From: Methanoregula sp.
Lineage (GTDB): Archaea; Halobacteriota; Methanomicrobia; Methanomicrobiales; Methanospirillaceae
NCBI GenBank assembly: GCA_026394635.1
Contig: JAPKXV010000288.1
Span: 1 to 5,927, forward strand
Direction of reading: 5' to 3'
DNA: 5,927 nt
In this document: one piece after another, positions 1-5,713 of the stretch
How the letters are laid out: the number at the start of each line of letters is the position of its first letter
Numbering within the stretch: the first letter of the stretch is position 1
Notes under the pieces: model-generated
What the model saw: only the letters and a program-made list of their open reading frames with translations
What the model was told of the DNA's origin: nothing
The model's database searches: none
Translations under genes and position numbers: made by a program

Positions 1-6
1 TAAATC

Positions 7-34
7 GAAGATGTCCTGATGGACATCTTCTTTT
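7..34 (+). terminator. Intrinsic-type hairpin terminator at the left edge
   Basis: A perfect 10-bp stem (7-16 pairing with 21-30) closes a TGAT loop and is followed by TTTT and then AGTTT. This is the form of a factor-independent terminator for plus-strand transcription coming from outside the window. The window opens with TAA at 1-3, which could be the stop codon of that upstream gene, but its frame cannot be tested. The minus-strand reading has a weaker T-tail, so plus-strand use is preferred. Confidence 0.6.
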
Positions 35-39
35 AGTTT

Positions 40-61
40 GCCCTTCCCTGCGGGGAACGGC
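40..61. repeat. Second short inverted repeat
   Basis: A 9-position stem with one mismatch (40-48 against 53-61, core TTCCC/GGGAA) closes a TGCG loop. It lies 10 bp after the first hairpin. No T-tract follows it directly; six Ts occur at 106-111. It may be an extra 3'-end structure of the upstream transcript. No function is evident. Confidence 0.35.
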
Positions 62-236
62 AACCGCCCCCAATAATGTTAAAAAAGATAATTTCTCCAG
101 AGCCCTTTTTTGATCTTCATGCGGGATAAAAAGGAAGACATTTCCCTTTGACACTTTTTAAAATGGCTCTCTTGGTTACGAAACGATCCGATGAAAAGAG
201 GCTCTCTTCAAGAGTAAGAACATAAAAGAATGACGT
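62..236. other. AT-rich intergenic stretch without a recognisable gene
   Basis: Nothing longer than about 20 codons has a plausible start on the plus strand, and no ribosome-binding site precedes the small ATG frames. The stretch contains a T-run at 106-111 and a direct repeat of GGCTCTCTT (165-173 and 200-208). The open minus-strand frame through here lacks protein-like character. It appears to be transcript-end DNA between a gene outside the window and the UPF0147 gene. Confidence 0.5.
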
Positions 237-244
237 AAAAAAAA
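237..244 (-). terminator. Poly-T stop signal of the UPF0147 gene
   Basis: Eight As on the plus strand read as T8 on the minus strand, about 25 nt past the UPF0147 stop codon. Archaeal RNA polymerase terminates at such uridine runs without a hairpin, so this is the likely transcript end of the gene. Confidence 0.55.
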
Positions 245-267
245 GGGGTGAAGGGATGAGGGGACGT

Positions 268-531
268 TTAGTCCAGCGGGATCGTTTCCAGCCGGGAGAC
301 CAGCTCCCAGATACGCGTCCTGGCGTGGACCGGCATGTTGGGATCGTTTGAGATCTCGTCGATCTTGGAGATCGCTTCAGCCGCACGCAAGCCCAGTTCC
401 TTGGAGTCGTTTGTCAGCAACTGCCGGGTCTCGTCCGCCACGCGCCGGATATTTCTCGGGATAGTGCTGTCATCCATGATGTGCTGCAGCATCAGGACAC
501 AGTTTTCAATGGTCTTCTCTGGGTTCGGCAT
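268..531 (-). CDS. UPF0147 family protein (archaeal conserved hypothetical)
   Basis: An 87-aa predicted soluble, probably all-helical protein with no Cys cluster, signal peptide or membrane segment. It is recognised as UPF0147, a small protein found across the archaea, from its length (about 85-90 aa in the family) and characteristic run of segments: an N-terminal helix with a conserved DSTIPRNIRR stretch (about 21-30), then ELGLRAAEAISKIDEISNDP (45-64) and a C-terminal RIWELVSRLE helix. No biochemical function is established for the family. The ATG at 531 is chosen over longer frames because GAGGTG lies 7 nt upstream (539-544) and the family starts here. It diverges from the p27 zinc-ribbon gene across 77 bp of shared promoter DNA and ends before a T8 run. 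Family assignment is from recalled similarity; the role remains unknown. Confidence 0.85.
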   Translation of the reverse strand: MPNPEKTIENCVLMLQHIMDDSTIPRNIRRVADETRQLLTNDSKELGLRAAEAISKIDEISNDPNMPVHARTRIWELVSRLETIPLD

Positions 532-538
532 CGTGCCA

Positions 539-544
539 CACCTC
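539..544 (-). promoter_or_regulatory. Ribosome-binding site deciding the UPF0147 start
   Basis: GAGGTG on the minus strand, 7 nt before the ATG at 531, matches the complement of the archaeal 16S rRNA 3' end. It excludes the longer frame that begins upstream. Confidence 0.65.
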
Positions 545-565
545 GTACCTGTAGTTAATATGCAG

Positions 566-583
566 AACCTCCATATATAGGTT
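566..583. promoter_or_regulatory. Shared, divergent TATA-box region inside an inverted repeat
   Basis: AACCT (566-570) and AGGTT (579-583) form an inverted repeat around CCATATAT, so TATATA at 574-579 reads as a box A on both strands. With initiation about 25 bp downstream, the plus transcript would start near 601, just before the p27 ATG (609). The minus transcript would start near 551, leaving a leader of about 20 nt that carries the UPF0147 ribosome-binding site. One element could therefore serve both genes. A second plus-strand candidate, TTAAATATT (582-590), would give a leaderless start. Confidence 0.5.
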
Positions 584-608
584 AAATATTGATGCGACGG
601 TGATTGTA

Positions 609-1031
609 ATGGCGGCAAGAAAAGAAGACGAGATCATGGCCGAGTATCTCCTGAAAGGAGGCAAGATGCTGGAAAAGTCCTGCAAGAAGTGCGGCTGCCC
701 GATGTTTGAAGTCAAGGGCAAGACCTTCTGTGTCGTCTGTGCAGAGAACGAGGCCGCGGTAAAGGAGACAAAAAAAGCTGCTGCTCCTGCTGTGCCTGCT
801 GCACAGGCATCGGCAGCACACCCGCTCAGCTGCGGGTGCGGGGTTGACCATGATGATGACACCTGTTCCTGCAGTGATGAAGAGGGCGGAATGCTTGCAG
901 ACGAACTTGCGATGACTCTCCTTTCGCTCTGTGAGCGGATTCACAACGAGAAGGATCCCAACCATATCCTCACCCTCATGACCTCGGTGAAGGTGGGAAC
1001 GGAAGCGCTCCAGATCCTCTGTCAGTTGTAG
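609..1031 (+). CDS. Sjogren's syndrome/scleroderma autoantigen 1 (p27) family zinc-ribbon protein
   Basis: A 140-aa cytosolic protein. Residues 1-24 form a helix ending in LLKGGKMLEK, followed by a zinc ribbon with ligands C25, C28, C41 and C44 (CKKCG, then FCVVC). This order is typical of the archaeal Auto_anti-p27 family, whose function is unknown. An Ala/Pro linker (57-72) follows, then an unusual patch, SCGCGVDHDDDTCSCSDEE (74-92), and a helical tail (94-140). The frame is open from a GTG at 600, but the ATG at 609 is chosen: GGTGAT (599-604) fits a ribosome-binding site 4 nt before it, and family members begin with this helix. It diverges from the UPF0147 gene. Its last 10 bp overlap the end of hef, and a T6 run follows 36 nt after the stop. 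The family call is fairly firm; the role is open. Confidence 0.82.
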   Translation: MAARKEDEIMAEYLLKGGKMLEKSCKKCGCPMFEVKGKTFCVVCAENEAAVKETKKAAAPAVPAAQASAAHPLSCGCGVDHDDDTCSCSDEEGGMLADELAMTLLSLCERIHNEKDPNHILTLMTSVKVGTEALQILCQL

Positions 1032-2686
1032 GGACGGCGTCCGAAATGCGCAAGGAGCAGTCGTGCGTTTTTTAAGCCGATCTCCGGGAACGCGGAGATG
1101 ATGTACTCCTGTTCTTCCTTAAGCGAGCGATGGGATTTGTGGGGGTGAACTTTCCGCTCGCCCCGCTCGCCCTCCTCGCGTTTTGCGAGCACAAAGACCA
1201 TCTGGGCGGTATCCTGCTCGTCTTTTGTGAACAGGAGCGATACCCCCATGTCAATGGTGAGCGCAGCGAGCACGCCCCTGATTGCATTCGGGTGGATGTC
1301 CCGCTGGACAGAGAGATCGCCACCTTCGACGATGAGGACCGGGCGGGTGACCGACTCGGCCATTGCCTTCACCTGTCCCAGCAGGTCGCGGTTGATCAAC
1401 GTGTCCACAAAGTCCCGTGCGGTCTTGCGCTCGATGAGGATCCGGTCGCCGATCGCATAATCGCCGTGCGCGAGGCGTTCCAGCCGGATCGCCGCCCCCA
1501 TCCCGCTCAGAACCTCGACAACTTTGGACGAGGTCTCACGGTCATCGATGATGATCTTCGGACCCTGGGGCGTGAACGCCTCGATGCTTGCCTGCTCCGG
1601 CCCGGCCGGTTTTTGCGGTAGCGATGTCATCTGGCCCATCGTTCTCATGCTTTTGTGCATCTGCATCTCTTTCTGCTGGCTGACGTACCGGTACACTTCA
1701 TCCGCAGTCCCCTTGGTCACGAGCACGACGACCCGTCCCGCCCCGGACCTGCCGGTCCTTCCTTTGCGCTGGATGGAGCGGATCTCTGATGGGACCGCCT
1801 CGTAGAAGATCACCATGTCGGTGGAGGGGACATCGAGCCCTTCCTCCCCCACCGATGTGGCGATCAGCACCTTAAAATCTCCTTCCCGGAACCTTCCGAG
1901 CGCTGCAATCTGCTTCTTCTGGCTCAGTCCTTTCTCCGCATCTTTAGTTGCCTGCCCGACGAACCGTTCGCACCGGACCCCGTTTTTTGTGAGAAATTCT
2001 ACGAGGAGCTGCACGGTGTCCCGGTACGTTGCAAAGAGGATGATCCGGCTGTCAGGGTGCGCTGAAAGCTGCCCGCGGATGAGATCCAGCGCGATTGCGG
2101 GTTTGGGGTGCAGCTCCTGGGTCCATCCCAGCGAGCGTTCGAAAAGGTCGCGGAAACTTGGATCTTTTACAAGGCGCTGGCTTGCCTTGCTGCCCCCCGC
2201 ACCCGTTCCCTCGGCGACAAGTTTTGCAATATAGCCTTTGAGCACCTCGCTTCCCTGAGATTCTGCAAGCGTGACCGCGTGCCTGAGTTTCATGCACTCG
2301 GCATACACCGAAGCTGCCGAGTATGCCGCCGGGTCCCTGTCTGCGATCCGCTGCTGGATCTGGGCGTTGATCGCAGCGAGTGCCTTCATGGTCAGCTTCT
2401 CCCTTTTTGGGACGGTGAAATGGAGCGAGGCAAGGAGGCTGAGCCGGTCCTCGGTGAGGGCGTTGATGGTCGTGATAGCCGTTTTGAGGTCCGGGGGAAG
2501 GTCGATGGTGATGACTTCCACGTCACGTGCAAAGACATACGGGCGGACATCGGGGTCATCCTCGATCCGGGTCTCGATGTGGGCGATCCCGAGGTTGGGC
2601 GGTGGAGAGATACCGCTGCGCAAGGAACACGTACGCATAATTGCCAACCGCACGGTGGCACTCGTCAACGATGAGGAGCGTGACAT
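1022..2686 (-). CDS. hef: Hef helicase/nuclease, C-terminal part of a broken gene (helicase domain 2, ERCC4 nuclease, truncated HhH)
   Basis: Hef acts on stalled replication forks in archaea: an SF2 helicase fused to an XPF-type nuclease. Genuine coding sequence starts near 2596 (NLGIAHIETR), giving about 524 codons. The 30 codons from the ATG at 2686 lie over the other hef frame and do not look native. It holds the Hef insertion region, helicase motif V (ATSVGEEGLDVP, about 1832-1866), motif VI (QRKGRTGR, about 1747-1770) and an ERCC4 nuclease with DDRE and the catalytic ERKTARD (1412-1432), all intact. The end is odd: the first helix-hairpin-helix (FPEIGLKNARLLLAHFG) runs straight into RRPYN and a stop, so most of the usual tandem HhH domain is missing. 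It overlaps the p27 gene end by 10 bp. No ribosome-binding site precedes 2686, so independent translation is doubtful. Confidence 0.8.
   Translation of the reverse strand: MSRSSSLTSATVRLAIMRTCSLRSGISPPPNLGIAHIETRIEDDPDVRPYVFARDVEVITIDLPPDLKTAITTINALTEDRLSLLASLHFTVPKREKLTMKALAAINAQIQQRIADRDPAAYSAASVYAECMKLRHAVTLAESQGSEVLKGYIAKLVAEGTGAGGSKASQRLVKDPSFRDLFERSLGWTQELHPKPAIALDLIRGQLSAHPDSRIILFATYRDTVQLLVEFLTKNGVRCERFVGQATKDAEKGLSQKKQIAALGRFREGDFKVLIATSVGEEGLDVPSTDMVIFYEAVPSEIRSIQRKGRTGRSGAGRVVVLVTKGTADEVYRYVSQQKEMQMHKSMRTMGQMTSLPQKPAGPEQASIEAFTPQGPKIIIDDRETSSKVVEVLSGMGAAIRLERLAHGDYAIGDRILIERKTARDFVDTLINRDLLGQVKAMAESVTRPVLIVEGGDLSVQRDIHPNAIRGVLAALTIDMGVSLLFTKDEQDTAQMVFVLAKREEGERGERKVHPHKSHRSLKEEQEYIISAFPEIGLKNARLLLAHFGRRPYN
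1068..1073 (+). terminator. Poly-T stop signal of the p27 gene, inside hef
   Basis: TTTTTT on the plus strand, 36 nt after the p27 stop codon, lies within the 3' end of the opposing hef gene. It is a plausible archaeal U-tract terminator. A mirrored T7 run on the minus strand (plus-strand As at 770-776, inside the p27 gene) could end hef transcripts. Confidence 0.4.
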
Positions 2687-3095
2687 CCTTCAGCGTGTAC
2701 CGCCCGGCAATGAGGTCGTTTTTGATGACCTGCGGGGTTGCAAGGATCACCGTCGCCCTCTCCCAGTCAGCGGTGCGTTCGTCCGGCGGCGCTTCTCCGG
2801 TAAACATGACAAACGGGGGAGAAGCGGGACCGGCCGTGCTCTTTACCAGAAGGTAGCGTTCGAAAAAACGAAGATGCTGCTCAACGAGGGGTTTTGTCGG
2901 GGCGAGCATCAGTACCTTTCCCCCTTCGTTGTAGAGCCGGGACGCAGCGGCAAGGAGTGCGACTGCGGTCTTGCCAAGACCGGTCGGGAGGATCACCATC
3001 GTGTTTGCGTCCAGCGCCCGCATCGCGATCGTGAGCTGGTACTCACGCGATTCGATGCTCTCCGGCCTGATGAGGGGGTGGGTGATGCAGGTCAT
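2556..3095 (-). CDS. hef: Hef helicase/nuclease, N-terminal part of a broken gene (helicase domain 1)
   Basis: The 5' portion of hef. The N-terminus HPLIRPESIE (6-15) and the Q motif (REYQ, 17-20) precede motif I, PTGLGKT at residues 37-43 (2967-2987), motif Ia APTKPLVEQH, and motif II, DECH at 144-147 (2655-2666), followed by RAVGNYAYVFLAQRYL. The native frame then ends at about residue 167 (position 2595). The last 12 codons (PRDRPHRDPDRG) are the out-of-frame reading of the next segment. In Hef homologues about 24 residues, including motif III (LTASPG), stand between the YL helix and the NLGI segment; here they are absent and the frame changes. The whole gene would span 1022-3095. Its ATG lies 3 bp after the glyS stop without a clear ribosome-binding site, suggesting translational coupling within a glyS-hef operon. 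As written, a working full-length Hef cannot be made. Confidence 0.82.
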   Translation of the reverse strand: MTCITHPLIRPESIESREYQLTIAMRALDANTMVILPTGLGKTAVALLAAASRLYNEGGKVLMLAPTKPLVEQHLRFFERYLLVKSTAGPASPPFVMFTGEAPPDERTADWERATVILATPQVIKNDLIAGRYTLKDVTLLIVDECHRAVGNYAYVFLAQRYLSTAQPRDRPHRDPDRG

Positions 3096-3098
3096 GTC

Positions 3099-4814
3099 TT
3101 AAAGCGCTGAAAACTCTGCACTCCCGTTTACGAGGGAGCAGATTGTATCCGGTATCTTATCTATCGCGATCCGAACCTGTTTCATGCTGTCGCGGTCGCG
3201 CACGGTCACGGAGTTGTCATCCTTTGTCTGGTAATCAATAGTGATCGCAAACGGTGTGCCAATCTCGTCCTGTCGGCGGTACCGGCGCCCGATGGCGCTT
3301 GAATCATCGTACTCGGCCATCATGCCCCGCGCTTTCAGTGTTTGGGTGATCTCTGCTGCGATCGTGTCCAGCCCATCGCGGTTCATGAGCGGGAAGACGG
3401 CGACCTGTATAGGAGCGACACAGGGGGCGAGCCGGAGCACCGTCCGGGTCTCACCGTCCGCAGTATCCTCGTCATATGCCTGCTCAAGTACCGCATAGCA
3501 CATCCGGTCGATACCATAACTGGGTTCGATGACGTGCGGGATGACCTCATCGCCCCTGACCTCGATGACCTCGTCCCGGACCTCGAAAAGGTTTGGCGGG
3601 ATATGGATCTTCTCGCCGTCCACTTCAATATCAGCACCTTTCTCATCCGGTGTTGCCTGTGCCAGCGCCTCAAAGACCGCTTTTGCCTTGTTCCGGTACT
3701 GCTTGCCCAGCACGCTCATGTTCGGGACGATGCGCCGGCGCTTAACCTTCTTTGGCTGGTCATACTGGATGAAGACGGTCATCGGTGTGCCGCTCTGCCC
3801 TGCGTGGGATTTCAGGTCATAGTCGGTCCGGTCAGCGATGCCGACGGTCTCAACCCAGCCGAACCGGTCAGAATACACTTCTGCGTCCCAGCAGTCAGCC
3901 GCGTAATGTGCAAGCTCATCGGAGAGGTGCTGGCGGAACCGGAGACGGTCAGCTTTTACCCCGATCTTTATGAGCATCTCATGGGTGAGTGCAAGGTAGT
4001 AGGCTACGTATTCGTTAGCGATGAGATCCCTATCGACTGCCTCCCGCATCGTCATCGTGACGGCGGGCTCCTTTCCCAGCTGCTGTGCAGAGGTTAACAG
4101 CGGCATGGTATACCCTGCATAGCGGGAGAACTGCGGGTGGTCCTTCTCATCGGGGTGCACGAAGATCTCCGCTTCTGCCTGCGTAAACTCCCGCAGCCGG
4201 ATCATCCCCTGCCGGGGCGAGATCTCGTTGCGGTACGACTTGCCGATCTGCACGGCGCCGAACGGGAGGTGGTCGCGGTAAAACCGGAGGAGCCGGCCAA
4301 AGTCAACAAACATCCCCTGTGCCGTCTCGGGGCGCAGGTACCCGGCACGCTGCGAGCCCGGGCCGATGCTTGTCTTGAACATCAGATTGAATGCAAAGAC
4401 CTCTACCTTGCCGAGTTTCTCTTCGCATGCCGGGCAGGTGCAGGGGGCGATTGCCGCGGCGAGCTCTTCGTTTCCCATGGTGGCGGCCCCTTCAACCCCT
4501 CCGCCTTCAGCGACATGGTCGGCACGGAGGTATTCATGACAGTGCGGGCACTGGCACATCTTATCGGAAAAACCTTTGACATGCCCCGATGCAACAAAGA
4601 CCGCTTCCTGCCCTATGGTGGGGCACTCGATCTCGTAATATCCCTCCCCAATGACGTAAAAATCCCGCCAGATATTCTCCACCCGCCGCTTCATCATCGC
4701 GCCGAGAGGACCGTAATCGATGAACCCTGCAACCGCTCCGTAGCATTCCGATGTGGGCCAGATAAACCCGCGGCGTTTTGCCAGATCCATCACTTTTTCG
4801 AATACATCGCTCAT
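3099..4814 (-). CDS. glyS: Glycyl-tRNA synthetase (archaeal/eukaryotic alpha2 type)
   Basis: Charges tRNA-Gly with glycine in the cytoplasm. It is a 571-aa class II enzyme of the single-chain dimeric type, of normal archaeal length. The N-terminus has RRGFIWPTSECYG (14-26) and FIDYGPLG, diagnostic of this family. Motif 1 lies around GYYEIECPTI (58-67). An insertion with paired cysteines (CQCPHC at 87-92 and CTCPAC at 125-130) probably binds zinc. PETAQGMFVDF (162-172) and motif 2 (YRNEISPRQGMIRLREF, 194-210) follow. Motif 3 is EPSYGIDRM (430-438). The anticodon-binding domain starts near LAPCVAPIQVAVFPL (462-476). The ATG at 4814 is chosen: GTGATC lies 3 nt upstream, and the frame's earlier start at 4847 is a TTG within a TATA-like element. 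hef follows after 3 bp. The gene looks intact. The symbol follows archaeal use; glyQS is also seen. Confidence 0.96.
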   Translation of the reverse strand: MSDVFEKVMDLAKRRGFIWPTSECYGAVAGFIDYGPLGAMMKRRVENIWRDFYVIGEGYYEIECPTIGQEAVFVASGHVKGFSDKMCQCPHCHEYLRADHVAEGGGVEGAATMGNEELAAAIAPCTCPACEEKLGKVEVFAFNLMFKTSIGPGSQRAGYLRPETAQGMFVDFGRLLRFYRDHLPFGAVQIGKSYRNEISPRQGMIRLREFTQAEAEIFVHPDEKDHPQFSRYAGYTMPLLTSAQQLGKEPAVTMTMREAVDRDLIANEYVAYYLALTHEMLIKIGVKADRLRFRQHLSDELAHYAADCWDAEVYSDRFGWVETVGIADRTDYDLKSHAGQSGTPMTVFIQYDQPKKVKRRRIVPNMSVLGKQYRNKAKAVFEALAQATPDEKGADIEVDGEKIHIPPNLFEVRDEVIEVRGDEVIPHVIEPSYGIDRMCYAVLEQAYDEDTADGETRTVLRLAPCVAPIQVAVFPLMNRDGLDTIAAEITQTLKARGMMAEYDDSSAIGRRYRRQDEIGTPFAITIDYQTKDDNSVTVRDRDSMKQVRIAIDKIPDTICSLVNGSAEFSAL

Positions 4815-5106
4815 GGTGATCACAGGACAATTTTGATATTCGTCCAATATAGTACGACGACTGGCACAAAAAGGATGCTGGAGGGAGAGGTGGATCTTTT
4901 TAATAAAATTCTCTCATGTGGGGAATGAGGGCGTAAGGTTGCGGATAAAATATGGTTATAATCAACTGTTTTTGTAAGAAATGAGACCGGTCCTTTGGAA
5001 AAATCGCAATCCAATTTAAAGAGTTTTTGGTCAAATAGCCAATTTCAATAGAATTAAATAGATAGCCTAATATTGTATATCCTAATCCGAAGAGCGGGGT
5101 TCGCAA
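4815..5106. promoter_or_regulatory. Divergent AT-rich promoter region between glyS and the HTH gene
   Basis: No gene is seen in these 292 bp. On the minus strand GTGATC (4818-4823) is the glyS ribosome-binding site, and ACTATATT (4847-4854) is a TATA-like box that would start transcription close before it. On the plus strand two TATA-like boxes precede the HTH gene: TTAAATAG (about 5054-5061) and TGTATATC (5074-5081). The second would give a leader of only a few nucleotides; the first would leave about 25 nt including GAGCGGGG. An 8-bp palindrome, GACCGGTC (4985-4992), and two CCAATTT copies in the AT-rich part are possible but unproven protein-binding sites. Confidence 0.45.
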
Positions 5107-5625
5107 ATGACTGAAGAAAAAAAGAAAGCACAGCTCCTGAAACTGTTCAGCATGATATCCGGCAAGACAAAGATCGTCGAGCCGATGAAGAATATCCACG
5201 GCACCCTCAGGGACAGCGACGCCATTGAACGTGAAGTCGCACTGGAGAACGATACCGAGATCGCCCGCGAGCTTGGCGACGAGAAACTCAGCAAGACGGT
5301 TGCACGGGCACGGGTACGGCTCAAGCTCTTCCGCGAGCTTGACTTTAAAATGCCGTTTGACCGCGAGAAGATGGGCGACCTCCTCGATTCCGGAAAGACC
5401 ATGAAGGAAGTGAGCGATGAGCTTGGCATCAGCCCCTCCACGCTGCGGGAGTACCGACACGTGATTGAGGAGCAGGAAGACCCGACCATCGACCCGTATA
5501 TTACGCGGGTCAGGGACGTCATGGAAGACCGTGACCTGACCGAACAGATGACCCGTAGCGTGACCGCAGACGGGTTTGGCGATTCGATTGACATCACCGA
5601 AGCTGAACTGATCGATGTGACCTGA
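5107..5625 (+). CDS. Unrecognised helix-turn-helix protein
   Basis: A 172-aa soluble, charged and rather acidic protein that I cannot place in a named family. The N-terminal 20 residues are Lys-rich. Residues 35-78 look helical, with many acidic and Arg/Lys residues. Residues 99-123 (KEVSDELGISPSTLREYRHV within it) have the clear pattern of a helix-turn-helix, with a Gly in the turn and a Ser/Thr-Arg recognition helix. The tail (141-172) is acidic. A DNA-binding regulator is a reasonable inference, but target and signal are unknown. Base composition and codon choice resemble glyS, so it appears native. The ATG at 5107 is the first in frame; no strong ribosome-binding site precedes it, and a TATA-like box at 5074-5081 suggests a very short leader. 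It stands alone, divergent from glyS, with a T6 run 40 nt after the stop. Confidence 0.8.
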   Translation: MTEEKKKAQLLKLFSMISGKTKIVEPMKNIHGTLRDSDAIEREVALENDTEIARELGDEKLSKTVARARVRLKLFRELDFKMPFDREKMGDLLDSGKTMKEVSDELGISPSTLREYRHVIEEQEDPTIDPYITRVRDVMEDRDLTEQMTRSVTADGFGDSIDITEAELIDVT

Positions 5626-5664
5626 AACGTCGCACCGGTTCACCCGAACCACCGTCAACCATCC

Positions 5665-5670
5665 TTTTTT
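5665..5670 (+). terminator. Poly-T stop signal of the HTH gene
   Basis: TTTTTT on the plus strand, 39 nt beyond the HTH gene stop, fits an archaeal U-tract terminator. A small inverted repeat (AGTGC at 5671-5675 and GCACT at 5680-5684) follows it. Read on the minus strand this becomes a hairpin followed by As and then the same run, so it is not an intrinsic terminator for the convergent edge gene. Confidence 0.45.
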
Positions 5671-5713
5671 AGTGCCGTCCCGCACTCGCGGTAGAATCGT
5701 TTCACTGCCTTTT

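Noticed and set aside
76..129. 17-codon ATG frame, and another of 20 codons at 163-225
   Set aside because: No ribosome-binding site, very short, and no recognisable sequence; expected by chance.
600..608. GTG start for the p27 gene
   Set aside because: It overlaps the GGTGAT ribosome-binding site that serves the ATG at 609, and it adds only three residues.
2590..2600. Programmed ribosomal frameshift joining the two hef parts
   Set aside because: There is no slippery run, and a shift alone would still leave motif III missing.
2271..3110. Long plus-strand frame opposite the first hef part, and similar ones at 1130-1621 and 3342-4097
   Set aside because: All lie antisense to clear hef or glyS coding sequence and translate to Arg/Pro/Ser-rich text typical of shadow frames in GC-rich DNA.
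4815..4847. Longer glyS reading from 4847
   Set aside because: The codon is TTG, has no ribosome-binding site and falls in the likely TATA box; the ATG at 4814 has GTGATC before it.
4900..5685. Long minus-strand open frame (261 codons) opposite the HTH gene
   Set aside because: It is antisense to a protein-like plus-strand gene, runs through the AT-rich promoter region, and its translation has no family character.
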